Shown here piece after piece: positions 11,804-23,267 of a stretch of DNA of 64,000 nucleotides. The stretch is from Parasponia andersonii (lineage: Eukaryota > Streptophyta > Magnoliopsida > Rosales > Cannabaceae), in contig JXTB01000151.1 of assembly GCA_002914805.1 (NCBI GenBank), positions 469,200 through 533,199 on the forward strand, read 5' to 3'. The position numbers and the translations under genes were made by a program. Within the stretch, counting starts at the first letter, position 1, and each line of letters opens with the position of its first letter. The notes beneath the pieces were generated by a model. The model did not search any database, was not told where the DNA came from, and was given only the letters and a program-made list of their open reading frames with translations.

Positions 11804-12104
11804 CAGCGTGGACGTTGACAACCCCATCCAGGAATAGACATGCTGTATTTATTGTCGGTCTTAGTTAGGGAATCTCTCATGCTTGTTAGACTTTCTATTT
11901 ATGTGATATTACTGGGACAGATATGACCATTTCATTCTCTTTGTTAAGACTGCTTCAGGGGTTATTTTACAAAGGGAAAATCCACTGTTTTAGTTGTCTC
12001 ATTTACGAATAAAGTTTGTGTTTGCACTCTTACTCTTGCAAGTGTTTTACAGGAGTGAGATATTCAACACATCTCTCGACCAGTATGTAAGGAGCATCGC
12101 GTAG
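10343..12104 (+). CDS. TRAPPC1: TRAPP complex subunit 1 (BET5 homologue), 4 exons
   Basis: This is a small core subunit of the TRAPP tethering complex, which acts as a Rab-GEF (Ypt1/RAB1 class) at ER-Golgi and Golgi membranes. Coding exons are 10343-10566, 10640-10754, 11368-11486 and 12053-12104. All introns are GT/AG with matching phases. The product is 169 residues, the usual length for plant orthologues. It begins MQFFGGSEISPSPPAPT, a plant-type N-terminal extension. The longin-like fold follows: MMYVFNRNGICLLYREWNR, DHKLMFGLLFSLKSLTAKM, CSFHSFHTNTYKLSFMETP and LILVTHPRTGDLRESLKYI. It ends EIFNTSLDQYVRSIA. No disabling change is visible. Any 5' UTR exon upstream is uncertain. Confidence 0.93.
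11771..11803. repeat. Poly-T run in TRAPPC1 intron 3
   Basis: This is a 33-base uninterrupted T tract inside the last intron. It could be a retro-insertion tail or simple slippage. No associated element body was recognised. Confidence 0.8.
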
Positions 12105-14629
12105 AGAAGCCGAAGGTTGAAACCAAGTCACCGCCAACTATTGGAGACTTAAAAGTGCGTCATTTCTGCTTCTGCTTCATTTTAACTGTGTCTGTAGTTC
12201 AGATTATTTTCTGGCCGCACCACTTTCATGGCTCCTAGAAGACTTCTAGTTTGGATACTGTGTGCCAACCCGATCTCATGATGGATCTTATGTCCATCCT
12301 TTACTGGTTGAATTATGGTTACAGACTTTGTTTTACTAGTGCGGCAAACTCGAAATATATTAGCAGTTGGGAAAGATAAAATGGAAATAGGCAGTAGTAA
12401 ATTCATATTTTCGGCTAGTGATTGAAACCAACCTATTGGTTGCATCTGTGTTTATGAAAAGCATTATCAACTTTTGTTTCTCTATTGTTAGTAGTCTTGT
12501 TATTATTATTATTTTTTTTTGAAATTGTTAGTAGACTTGTTATTAGTGCCTTTGAATCAATGATTTATGTAAGCGCAGCATTGAATGTCGTTGACAAAAG
12601 AGCTGACTTTTTGTCATCACAGTGAATACCCGGTAACACTTGCACGTATAGCAAAACTTGTAAGTATCGCAGACTTTCAAGAATATTACCTTTAAAAGTA
12701 ACGAGTTACCCACGTATTTTTAATGACAAGAGTCAAAAGACTGTCTGGTGAATCTTAATGTATATCATTGTCGTAGCAAGTAAGATCTGTGTATACTTGA
12801 TCATAACCTAGGAGAATTGACAATTGTTATTACATTGCCACATCAACAGGATACCATTAATCTCAACATATTAGTTTTAAGCGTTTTACCATTTTCGTTG
12901 AGTGAACAAAATCATTGTTTTCAATTGTATTATTGTTTTTCTTTTTCAGCTATTCAGGTATATGAATACCACCTAACAGCATATAATTTTTTTTTTTATT
13001 TTTAAAAGATATAAATTAGAATGTTAATTAAGTCAGGGCGGGCCAGTCTAGTTACATTTAACCTTGGCTTATTTTTGTCTTGTGCACTGCTCGTGCCCAA
13101 TTCTAGTGCTTAATCGTGTGTTTTTAATATTATTTTTGTGACGTCCAATTCTAGTGCTTAATCTTGTGTGTTTCTAATATTATTTTTGTGACGTTCGTGC
13201 TCAAATATCGTGTCTAACTGTATTTATTTTTAATATTTATGTTTTTGTCTAATCCTACCCGCTTTTAGTATTATTTTTCTTATATCTAATTGTACTTATT
13301 TTTATATATATATTTTTATACCTGATCGTGCATGCTATTGTACTAGTATATTATCATGATTTTTCACTATAATCGACTAATTGAGCATCTCATGCCTAAT
13401 CTAGTCTGTTTTGAACTCATATTGTCATTGTGGTCGATGTTTAGTTGTTTTAATATTATTCATACGTATTTATTTCGAAGTGTGAGTAAAAATATTAGTT
13501 GTTACTATTGTATAATATTAGAAGAATTATTTGTGAAATTGAAATAAAATTTATATAGAAATAAGTTTAAATTGAAATATTGCAATTTACAAGTGTACTA
13601 CACGAGAAAGAAGAATTGATACTTGAACTTCTATAATTTAATTATGTCATTATTAAATTGGCATCTACTTGAACTATATTAAAGTATCTAAAATATATGT
13701 TTTGAATATTAATTTCTTCTTAAATGTATTTTTATGAGTTTTTTTTATATATTCAATGTGGCTCAAGGTGGGCTAAAGCTCATGGCCCTAATTATTTTTG
13801 TATCCAGCTATTTCCCCAAACTTATTAAGTTTTGGACACTTTATTAACAAAAAATTATTTTAATTTTTTACTTTTTTAGAAAATGTTTTAAGTTTATTTT
13901 TTTATAATTAATTTTACATTTTTTTAAAAAAATTAAAACTATGCGAAAAGAAAATAATCTGACATCATCTAATTTAAGTATATTTTTTTACAAAATAATT
14001 ATTATTGTTTATTGTGCCGCGTTGACCATCTTGGCACCACTAATCTGAACTTTCGGTTGGACAATGTAAAAACGATCGCTATTTATTATAAATTTAAATT
14101 TTTTAAAAATAAATTAAAGTATTCTGTCGAGGTTTGAATCCTAATTCTTTTAAATTTAAACATATTTTCCTCAAATTTTATACCTTAACACGTTGATTAG
14201 CTCACGAAAACAAATATTTACTCTGAAATGCATTCAATTCAGCTTTCATATCGGATACAGTATGGAGACAATACTGTAACGAGAAACGCTGCTAACACTA
14301 TTTTTTATATTTTATTTTACATTCTCTCTTAATTTCACTGCATTAAAATATTAATTCGAAATACAGGAGAATATAGAAAAGAAAGAAAAAAAAATACACT
14401 TAGCATTTCTTTACTGTAATAGCTGCAACTGTAAAACTTCTAAAGTCTATTGCTTGAACTGTATCCTTGCAAAGATAGGCAAGTTAAGAATTAAACAGTC
14501 ATAACTTTATAATCTGTCACCTCAAATCATTGATCAGATAATTTTCTGTTCTGCCTGGGTATCTATCTATGCCTCTCTCTGCTTATTATGAAATCTGACG
14601 GTTACACTTTGTCATCATCATCCCTCTCC

Positions 14630-14630
<1 letters not shown>
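12105..14630. other. TRAPPC1 3' flank and AT-rich intergenic DNA
   Basis: The first few hundred bases are probably 3' UTR. The remainder is very AT-rich with no convincing ORF. The only ordered structure is the 48-bp direct repeat at 13097-13193. Confidence 0.45.
13097..13193. repeat. 48-bp tandem direct repeat (two copies)
   Basis: Copies start at 13097 and 13145 with CCAATTCTAGTGCTTAATC, and each runs to ATATTATTTTTGTGACGT. A more degenerate related stretch follows toward 13330. No coding or transposon context is seen. Confidence 0.75.
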
Positions 14631-14665
<35 letters not shown>

Positions 14666-14780
14666 CCATAAAACTTTGAGCAACTCATCGATCAAGCTTT
14701 GACATAAACATCTCCTTTCCAACTCCACACAAAACCTCAAAACAACACAATCCCCGTCACTAGTGGCGGAGTCAGCAAAG
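14631..14780 (+). promoter_or_regulatory. Leader and core promoter region of UGT gene A1
   Basis: A (TC)n run (about 14634-14660) is followed by a CCCATAAAACTTT stretch that could act as a TATA element. A leader follows that is nearly identical to the one in front of UGT gene A2 (41650-41772). Promoter function is inferred from position and conservation between the two copies. Confidence 0.4.
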
Positions 14781-16184
14781 ATGAGCTCAACAATAGTTCT
14801 ATACCCAACACCAGCCATAGGCCATCTCATCTCCATGGTTGAGCTCGGCAAGCTCATACTCAAGACCAAACCATCACTCACTATCCACATCCTCATCGCC
14901 ACCGCACCCTACAACGCCGGTGACACCTCCCCCTACATCGCTGCCGTCTCTGCTGCCATTCCTTCCTTCACCTTCCACCACCTGCCACCCGTCTCACTCC
15001 CTCCACACCTCTCAGCCTCTTCCACCCACCACGAGACCCTCACCTTCGAGCTCCTCCGCCTCAACAAGCCCATCGTACTCCAAGCCCTCCGTTCCGTCTC
15101 CCGAAACGACACCGTTCACGCCGTCATCATGGACTTCTTCTGCGGCGAAACGCTTACCGTCCCTGCTCAGCTCAACATCCCCTGTTTCTTCTTCTACACT
15201 TCCCCGGCCTCTTCATTAGCAGCCTTCTTCTATTTCCCGACCCTTCACCGGAAGTCCCACCAGAGCTTCAAAGACCAAAATACCCTCCTCGACATCCCCG
15301 GTCTCCCGCCGATTCCGTCCTCCGATATGCCCAAACCGATTCTCGACCGTAATGAGGAGGCTTACCACCACTTTCTCGACTGCATCTCTTATTTCTCAGA
15401 ATCGTCCGGAATGATTGTCAACACGTTTGAGTCACTCGAGCCTAGAGCGGTCAAAGCCATATCGGACGGCCTGTGCTTCCCGGACGGTGTGACTCCTCCA
15501 ATTTACTGCATCGGACCGTTGATTGTGACTAAAGAAGGCAGAGGAGTAGTTCGGCCCGAGTCACTAACTTGGCTCGACTCACAACCGAGTCGAAATGTCG
15601 TGTTCCTCTGTTTCGGGAGCCTAGGGTCGTTCTCGGCTGAGCAGTTGAGAGAAGTAGCCGTTGGGTTGGAGAGGAGCGGTCAGAGGTTCTTGTGGGTGGT
15701 GCGGAGTCCGGTCAACGTGGCTGCTTCAGGTCTGCCCGACCCGGATTTGGATTCGTTGCTTCCGGGTGGGTTCTTGGAGCGGACTAGGGAGAGGGGGCTG
15801 GTGGTGAAGAACTGGGCTCCCCAGGTGGAGGTGCTGAATCATGACTCGGTAGGTGGGTTCGTGACTCACTGTGGTTGGAACTCGGTGCTGGAAGCGGTGT
15901 GTGCTGGTGTCCCCATGGTGGCATGGCCTTTGTACGCGGAACAAAGGTTAAACAGAATGGTTTTGGTTGAGGAGCTTAAGCTTGCTTTGCCGATGAATGA
16001 GTCTGAGAATGGGTTCGTTAGCGCCAATGAAGTGGAGAAGCGAGTTAGTGAGTTGATGGACTCGGAAAGCGGTGACTCGCTTCGGAGGAGGGCCCTGGCC
16101 ATGAAGAATGAAGCCGAAGCTGCTCTGAAAGACGGCGGGTCATCCCGGGTTGCGTTAACCAAACTCACCGAGTCCTGGAATTAA
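14781..16184 (+). CDS. UDP-glycosyltransferase, UGT88-like (gene A1)
   Basis: This is an intronless 467-residue family-1 glycosyltransferase. It should transfer glucose from UDP-glucose to a small acceptor, probably a phenolic or flavonoid, in the cytosol. The N-terminal VLYPTPAIGHLISMVELGK carries the catalytic His15. Asp118 in VIMDFFC is the expected His-activating partner. The PSPG box spans about residues 345-388, from WAPQVEVL through [11 protein letters not shown] to PLYAEQ. It ends in Gln, the usual mark of UDP-glucose preference. The open frame extends six codons upstream to a GTG, but the first ATG is at 14781, so I start there. The sequence resembles UGT88 enzymes; the exact acceptor cannot be read. 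The frame is intact. A very close paralogue (A2) lies at 41773. Confidence 0.93.
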   Translation: MSSTIVLYPTPAIGHLISMVELGKLILKTKPSLTIHILIATAPYNAGDTSPYIAAVSAAIPSFTFHHLPPVSLPPHLSASSTHHETLTFELLRLNKPIVLQALRSVSRNDTVHAVIMDFFCGETLTVPAQLNIPCFFFYTSPASSLAAFFYFPTLHRKSHQSFKDQNTLLDIPGLPPIPSSDMPKPILDRNEEAYHHFLDCISYFSESSGMIVNTFESLEPRAVKAISDGLCFPDGVTPPIYCIGPLIVTKEGRGVVRPESLTWLDSQPSRNVVFLCFGSLGSFSAEQLREVAVGLERSGQRFLWVVRSPVNVAASGLPDPDLDSLLPGGFLERTRERGLVVKNWAPQVEVLNHDSVGGFVTHCGWNSVLEAVCAGVPMVAWPLYAEQRLNRMVLVEELKLALPMNESENGFVSANEVEKRVSELMDSESGDSLRRRALAMKNEAEAALKDGGSSRVALTKLTESWN

Positions 16185-16892
16185 GATTTTTCCTGTGGTT
16201 CATAGTTGAGACTCATCGTGTTTATGATTAGTATTATCTGCATGTTGTGAGTGGAATAAAGCCACGTAATTCAGTAATCAGAAGGAAAGTGGCTTCAAAT
16301 TCTTATTTGTCTTGATGTAGTGTTTTCTCTGTTGATGTCTTCGAAATAAAAGAGCAGAGTTTAAAATCTATCAATTCAATAGTCTAATTTTTGCTCAGAT
16401 GAAATGATACATTCAGATTTAAATCACCAGTCCCAAATAGTGTCTCCTTTTTTTGGTCCCGTTCACAATACAACGCCAGCTGTCGCAAAAAGAATATGTT
16501 GAAAACCACTATATTAACATCACGATACTTCTTCCTATCACAATACTTCTTTCACGGCCTCTGGTACCTCACTGAATTCTCCGGCGAGTCCGACATTTAA
16601 AAGGCCGTCTCTTTTATGGTGCAAAACCCCAAACTAAACCAAGTGGATATGCACATGTACAAACTAGTTGAAAAAAAGCCAGTAACAAGCACCCGGTTGC
16701 AATTTGGGCAGAAAAAAAAAAGAAAAGAAAAGAACTCTTTCAGAGTAATTTGTTTTCTTTGATTTAGAATTGATTTGTTAATTTTCAATGGCATACTGTG
16801 TTGAATTTGCAAGAAGAAGAATGTTTATTGACATTTGATAGAATTGTGTATAGGTCCAATCAGCATTTTTGCCATCGGGTGTTGAATGGAAG
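16185..16892. other. UGT A1 3' flank
   Basis: The first 250 bases are clearly related to the sequence after gene A2 (shared ATTCTTATTTGTCTT and TTTAAAATCTATCAATT). This shows that the duplication included the 3' flank. The rest has no recognised feature. Confidence 0.6.
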
Positions 16893-17132
16893 ACGATCAA
16901 AACCTGTTAATAGCCTAGGGGTCCTGTTAATTTATATAGCTTGAATGGATGTAAAGGGCCTAAAGGCCACCCACACCGAGTGTTGCAGGGAACCAAAGAG
17001 CCGATAATAAATCGTTTTTTCAAATTATTTTTTTGACTCCGGTCAAACAAGGTTTAATATGGCATTTTAGTTTTGAATGGAAGAGGACATATATTTGGGA
17101 CATGTGATTTCTTTCCGATACATCCAGGCGTG

Positions 17133-17638
17133 TGGGATCGAATCAACGAGTGGAGCGCCGCAATAGGAATATTAAAAAAGGCAACCGCAATAGTAATAAT
17201 AAAAAAATCGTGAAAAGAGTAACCATAATAATAATAGTGAAAAACGATGTTCACATTACCTACAAGTTCTATAAATACGGATGACTTCATCATTTATTTT
17301 GTATCCCATTCTAAAATCTTCTTCCTTTCTAAGAGAGAATTCAAGCCTAGGAATTTTTCTTAGTATCTCACTTGTTTTCTCTTAAATTATTTAGAAAGAG
17401 TATTTCATCCTATTTCAAGAGAGAGAAATTTATTTGTTTTCTCCTTGTATTTAGAGGGAAGTAAGTTGTAATTTCTTTTTTATAATGAAATTCTTCACAG
17501 CCTTATCCGTGGACATAGCCTAAATTGGATAAATTGCGTTAAATCTTTTGTGTGCCTTATCTTTTTCATTTTACCCAAATTTTCTCAACTCATATTTTAG
17601 TTGTGTGTTGTTACTTCCGCAAAGCTGATCTCCTAATA
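17133..17638 (+). repeat. copia 5' LTR, copy 1
   Basis: It starts TGGGATCGAATCAACG and ends GATCTCCTAATA. Related LTRs end CTCCTAACA, so the terminal CA is mutated to TA. A TATA-like CTATAAATACGG lies at about 17269. The boundary at the start is approximate. Confidence 0.65.
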
Positions 17639-17639
17639 G

Positions 17640-17652
17640 TGGTACCAGAGCC
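17640..17652 (+). other. Primer-binding site (initiator Met-tRNA type), copy 1
   Basis: TGGTACCAGAGCC follows the 5' LTR by one base. It matches the usual plant iMet-tRNA primer site TGGTATCAGAGCC with one change. Confidence 0.75.
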
Positions 17653-18406
17653 ATTGGTTGGAGCATTATTCATATACGGTATTGTTCATGTATACGGTAT
17701 TGTTCATGTACATCTTACTTCAAAGTTTACCTGATTCGTATGATCAATTTATTATAAATATGACCAGCACTATTATAACTCTTAGTTTTCAACAATCTTA
17801 CAGCTGCTATTCTCGAAGAATAAAATCGGCATAAGAACAAGGAAGACAAGTTAGCAAGTTCACAACAAGTAGAGACTTTGACAATGAGAGAGAGATCAAC
17901 GAAACATGGCACTAGTGAAAGTCAGAATCATAGTAGATAAAAGTTAAGATGTAAGAAGAATGTCACATGTTATCATTGTGGCAAAAAAAGGCACATAAAA
18001 AATAAGTGTTGGCAACTCAGGAAGAATGAGAATTCCATAGGAAAGGACCTGAGTCATCAATTACTCAGGGGAACGTTACAAGTACTTCAGATGATAAAGA
18101 AATCCTGTATAAAGAAGCAGCAATAATTTCTAAAGACAGAAGATAACTCACTGATATTTGATTAGTAAATTCGAGAGTAACATGACATATGACTTCTCAC
18201 AGAGAGTGGTTTGACACATGAATCTGTCTGTAGAGGATCTGTGTTTATGGATAATGATCATGGCTTAGAAATCACTGAGATTAGCACTATCAAGATGAAG
18301 ATGTATGATGACATTGTTTATACTATTTAAGAGGTACGACATGTGAAGAGCCTGAAGAAAAATCTATTATCCTTGGGACAATTAGATAACCTTGGTTGCA
18401 AAACTT

Positions 18407-18407
18407 N
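18407..18407. other. Single-N join between two overlapping sequence copies
   Basis: To the left the sequence ends GGTTGCAAAACTT. To the right it restarts with CGATCAAAACCTGTTAATAG, identical to 16893 onward. The left sequence continues naturally at 20397 in the second copy. This is the signature of an unmerged contig overlap. Confidence 0.8.
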
Positions 18408-18648
18408 CGATCAAAACCTGTTAATAGCCTAGGGGTCCTGTTAATTTATATAGCTTGAATGGATGTAAAGGGCCTAAAGGCCACCCACACCGAGTGTTGC
18501 AGAGAACCAAAGAGCCGATAATAAATCGTTTTTTCAAATTATTTTTTTTACTCCGGTCAAACAAGGTTTAATATGGCATTTTAGTGTTGAATGGAAGAGG
18601 ACATATATTTGGGACATGTGATTTCTTTCCGATACATTCAGGCACGCG

Positions 18649-19168
18649 TGGGATCGAATCAACGAGGGCAGCTCACGGACTAGCCGCAATAGGAATATTA
18701 AAAAAAGCAACTATAATAGTAATAATAAAAAAATAATCGTGAAAAGAATAACCGTAATAGTAATAGTGAAAAACGATATTCACGTTACCTACAAGTTCTA
18801 TAAATATGGATGAGTTCATCATTTATTTTGTATCCCATTCTAAAATCTTCTTCCTTTCTAAGAGAGAATTCAAGCCTAGGAATTTTTCTTAGTATCTCAC
18901 TTGTTTTTTTCTTAAATTGTTTAGAAAGAGTATATCTTCCTATTTCAAGAGAGAGAAATTCATTTGTTTTCTCCTTGTATTTAGAGGGAAGTAAGTTGTA
19001 ATTTATTTTTTATAGTGAAATTCTTCACAGCCTTATCCGTGGATATAGCCTAAATTGGATAAATTGCGTTAAATCTTTTGTGTGCCTTATCTTTTTCATT
19101 TTACCCAAATTTTCTCAACTCATATTTTAGTTGTGTATTGTTACTTCCACAAAGCTGATCTCCTAATA
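18649..19168 (+). repeat. copia 5' LTR, copy 2
   Basis: Nearly the same as the copy-1 LTR, ending GATCTCCTAATA with the same mutated terminal base. The iMet-type primer site TGGTACCAGAGCC follows at 19170. A TATAAATATGG core-promoter-like motif is at about 18800. Confidence 0.7.
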
Positions 19169-19281
19169 GTGGTACCAGAGCCATTGGTTGGAGCATTATT
19201 CATATATGGTATTGTTCATGTATATGGTATTGTTCATGTACAGTGAAACAGTGGTAAATAAATAAATCATAGTAAACAAAA

Positions 19282-20010
19282 ATGGCAGCGAAATCCGATA
19301 TTGAGAAGTTCATTAGGAGCAATTTCTCTATGTAGAAAATGAAGATAAAAGCAATTTTGAGAAAAGATAATCACTTAGCAGCAATTCGGGAAAGGTCTGC
19401 TAAGATTATTGATGATAAATATGGGATGAGATAGATGGCAATATTGTCGCTAACTTACATCTGGTACTAGCAGATGGAATCTTGTTGAGTATTGAATAGA
19501 AGAAGTCAGACAAAAAGATATGGGATACGCTCATAAAACTATATCAGAAGTCACTGCATAATAAAATTTTCTTGAATAGAAGGTTTTACACTCTTCGGAT
19601 GGCGAAATCAACAACGGTGACCGACCATATAACTATTTTCAACACTCTATTTTCACAGCTCATAGCAATAGGGTATAAAATTGAGGATAATGAACATGTA
19701 TAAATCTTACTTCAGAGTCTACCTGATTCGTATGATCAATTTATCATAAATATGACCAGCAATGTTATAACTCTTAGTTTTCAACGATCTTACAGCTGCT
19801 ATTCTCGAAGAATAAAATCGGCATAAGAACAATAAAGACAAGTTAGCAAGTTCACAACAAGTAGAGACTTTGACAATGAGAGAGAGATCAACGAAATATG
19901 GCACTAGTGAAAGTCAGAATCATAGTAGATAAAAGTTAAGATGTAAGAAGAATGTCACATGTTATCATTGTGGCAAAAAAAGCACATAAAAAATAAGTGT
20001 TGGCAACTCA
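19282..20010 (+). pseudogene. copia gag (broken)
   Basis: Begins MAAKSDIEKFIRSNFSM, then a stop where the family has Trp, then KMKIKAILRKDNHLAAI. This is typical of TNT1-like gag. A CCHC zinc knuckle is recognisable at about 19959-20002 (CYHCG, then H and C spaced as usual), but a one-base loss inside it shifts the frame. Multiple stops are present. Confidence 0.75.
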
Positions 20011-20149
20011 GGAAGAATGAGGATTCCATAGGAAAGGACCCGAGTCATCAATTATTCAGGGGAACGTTACAAGTACTTCAGATGATAAAGAAATCATGTA
20101 TAAAGAAGCAGCAATAATTTCTAAAGACAGAAGGTAACTCACTGATATT

Positions 20150-20690
20150 TGATTAGTAAATTCGAGAGTAACATGACATATGACTTCTCACAGAGAGTGG
20201 TTTGACACATATGAATCTGTCTCTAGAGAATCTGTGTTTATGGATAATGATCATGGCTTAGAAATCACTGAGATTAGCACTATCAAGATGAAGATGTATG
20301 ATGGCATTGTTTATACTATTTAAGAGGTACGACATGTGAAGAGCCTGAAGAAAAATCTATTATCCTTGGGACAATTAGATAACCTTGGTTGCAAAACTTG
20401 TGTCGAGAATAGGATCATGAAGATCATGAAGGGCGCGCTTGTGGTAATGAAGACAGAGAAAATCACATTGAATCTGTACATGCTTAAAGGAGATACATTG
20501 ATAGAAGCGGAAACATCAGTTGCTTCAACAAATTTCAGAGAAGAATCAACGATAATGTGGCATTGTAAGCTCAGTCATATGTTAGAACGAGGCTTGAAGA
20601 TTCTCTCTGAACGGATATTATTTCATAGTCTCACAAAGGTATCTTTACCCTTTTGTGAGCATTGTATCACAAGCAAATAGCATAAATTAA
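20150..20690 (+). pseudogene. copia protease to integrase-leader region (broken)
   Basis: The reading at 20336-20680 contains VKSLKKNLLSLGQLDNLG, the segment after the aspartic protease in copia polyproteins. It then has MWHCKLSHMLERGLKIL and CEHCITSK, which form the HHCC-like integrase zinc-binding leader. The protease active site upstream is not intact. Confidence 0.75.
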
Positions 20691-21725
20691 AATTTAGCAC
20701 ATCCAATTCTAGAAGTAAGAAAGTTTTAGACTTGATTCACTCTGATGTTTAGTAAGTACCGACGATGTCACTAAGAGGAGTTAGATATTTTGTATCTTTT
20801 ATTAATGATTATTCCAGAAGATGTTGAGTATATCATATCAAGAGAAAGGTAGATGTGTTTTCAATCATCAAAACGTGGATAGAACTTGAATCTGAAAAGA
20901 AGATCAAGTGTTTGAGGGCAGACAATAGAGAAGAATATACAAGTGATGAGTTTGATTACTTTTATCAACAAGAAGGTATAAAAAGACAGTTTATAGCGGT
21001 GTATACTTCTCAACAAAATGAAGTAGCAGAAAGCATGAACAAAACTTTGATTAAAAGGACAAGAGCAATGTTGAGAGCTGTAGGTCTACCTAAGAAATTT
21101 TGGACAGAAGCAGTCAAAACCACTTGTTATATGATCAATCGATCTCCATTAACAGCGATTGATCTGAAGACAATAATAAAGATATGGACTGATAAGCCAG
21201 CTGATTACTCTCGCTTATATACATTTAGAAGACTTGTGTACATAATATACAATACTCAAGCAATCACAAAATTGGATTTAAAGTCCAGAAAGTGTGTATT
21301 TATGAGATATGCTGATTAAGTCAAGCGGCATCGCTTATAGAATTCTACTGCCTATAAGGTTGTTATCAGCAGAGATGTGATATTTATAGAGAATAAACTG
21401 CAAGAGAATGAAGACAATAGTAGACCATAAACTACTACAGTTCAGGTAGAAAAAAATGCTGAAGATTCAGATTCTTCTGAAGAAACACCGGAACACGAAG
21501 TAGAAGAACTAATCGAGGAAGAGGTTTCTGAAATTCTTCGGTCAACTCGTGAGAGAAGACCACTGGCATGGCACTCGGATTATATCACTGAGAGCAACAT
21601 TGTATACTATCTTCTAATCGAGGATGGATAGCCAACAACTTTCCATGAGGCTACCAAAAACCTGAATATATCTCTAAGGATGATAGTAATGCAAGAAGAA
21701 ATTGAAACCCTTCACAAGAATAAGA
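20691..21725 (+). pseudogene. copia integrase (broken)
   Basis: The core is visible as DLIHSDV, then CLRADNREEY (normally SDNGGEY) and QQNEVAESMNKTLI, with the catalytic Glu region. The C-terminal part KFWTEAVKTTCYMINRSP to SRKCVFMRYAD follows. Stops occur after HSDV and at several later points. Confidence 0.8.
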
Positions 21726-23200
21726 CATGAGATTTTGTTTTACTACCATAAGGAAGGAAGGTTATTGGCAACAAATAGGTCAACAAGATTGAGCGTGATA
21801 GCAATGATTAAGTGGAACGGTATCATACGAGATTTGTGGTAAAGGGATATGTTATGAAAGAAGATATTGGCTTCAATGAGATATTTTCACTTGTAGTTTA
21901 ACTAACAACAGTTAGAGTGGTTCTGGTGATATGCACTATGTTTGACCTACATCTAGAGCAGCTAGATATGAAAACTATTTTTCTTCATAGAGAACTTGAA
22001 GAAGAAATTTATATGCTCCAATTAGAAAGAAGGTTTTGCTGAAATAGGCAAGGAGAACTTAGTTTGTAGGTTGAACAAATCTCTATCTTAAACAGGCGTC
22101 AAAGTACTGATAAAAGAGATTTGATTCCTTAATTATAAGCCTTAGTATAACAGACCCAGCTCAGACCATAACATATACCTTAGAAAGTTTGATGAAGATA
22201 GTGATTTCATTATCTTATTACTATACGCATACGACATATTGGTAGTAAACCCCAACAGAAGTAAAGTCCAAGAATTAAAGGCACAATTGGTTAGGGAATT
22301 TGATGTGAAGGATTTGGGACTAGCAAACAAGATTCTAGGGATGCAAATTCATCAAGACAGAAGATTTGGCTTTTTCAAAAGAATTATTTGAAGAAAATTT
22401 TGTGTCACTTCAATATGTAAAATTGTAAGCCAATCTTTACCCCACTTCCTATTAACTTCAAGTCATCTTCTGGGATGTGTTTTAGCAATAAAGTAGAGAG
22501 GATGGAGATATCTCGAGTAACGTATGCATCAGCAGTAGGAAGCGTAATATTTTTTATGATATGCACAAGACCAGATATTGTACAAACAGTGAGAGCAGTT
22601 GGTTGGTATATAGCGAATCCTAGTGGAGAGCATTGGAATGTTGTGAAGAAGATTTTGAGATATATCAAAAAAACCTCAGATACTGTATTATGTTACGGAA
22701 GATCAGAATTTACTATCAGAGAATATGTTGATTCAGATTTTAGAGGTGATTTTGACAAACGAAACTCTACTACAGATTATGTATTTACTCTTATAGAAGG
22801 AGATATAAGTTAGGTTTCGAAACTGTAAATTATTGTGACTCTATCTATACTAGAAGCAGAATATATAACAACGACATAAGCTTACACAGAGGTTATTTAG
22901 GTTCAAAGGTTATTAAAGGAGCTCAGGCACAAATAAGAAAAGATTCCTATATTTTGTGACAGTCAGAGTATCTTGCACATAGCAAGAAATCCAGTATTTC
23001 ATTCCACGAAAAAGCACATAAGTGTTCAATATCACTTTTTTCAAGAAGTAGTAGAAGATGCAAGTGTGGACATGAAGAAGATTCACATCAAGGAGAACCT
23101 AGCAGATACTTTAACCAAACCAATTAATACTGACAAGTTCTAATAATTTAGATCTTCATGTGGCCTGGCAGATATGTAAGCAGCATAAAGAAGTGACATG
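21726..23200 (+). pseudogene. copia reverse transcriptase and RNase H (broken)
   Basis: Readable pieces include EEEIYMLQ, then LLYAYDILVVNPN where intact relatives have YVDD, so the catalytic motif is destroyed. ILRYIKKTSDTVLCYG and the RNase H segment with EYVDSDFRGDFDKRNST follow. Frameshifts and stops are frequent. Compare the better-preserved element at 30984-32207. Confidence 0.8.
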
Positions 23201-23249
23201 CGAAGAATAGAGAGATTTCTCTAGTGTGAAGACATGATTAAAATCAAGT

Positions 23250-23267
23250 TTTCAAGTGGGAAAATAT
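23250..23267 (+). other. Polypurine tract of copia element
   Basis: TTCAAGTGGGAAAAT lies directly before the 3' LTR start TGAACAATTC. This is the normal position for plus-strand priming. Confidence 0.6.

Larger units (their letters stand above)
16893..18406 (+). mobile_element. Ty1/copia element, copy 1 (5' part; probably an overlapping duplicate of copy 2)
   Basis: The copy contains a flank, a 5' LTR (about 17133-17638), a primer-binding site and fragments of gag and protease. It stops at the single N at 18407. The block is nearly the same as 18408-20397, base by base, except that it lacks about 455 bases found in copy 2 (about 19243-19697). Those bases hold the gag start. The repeat begins immediately after the N. 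Copy 1 and copy 2 may therefore be two overlapping contigs (alleles) placed end to end, not two insertions. Confidence 0.8.

Noticed and set aside
14763..14780. Six-codon upstream extension of UGT A1 starting at GTG (same at 41755 for A2)
   Set aside because: GTG is not used as a normal nuclear start in plants. The next in-frame ATG gives the N-terminus expected for the family.
14839..15219. Ser/Pro/Thr-rich alternative-frame ORFs inside the UGT genes (also 15866-16168, 27085-27429, 28021-28371, 41912-42211, 42858-43160)
   Set aside because: Shadows of the GC-rich UGT coding frame. The true frame has catalytic residues and the PSPG box.
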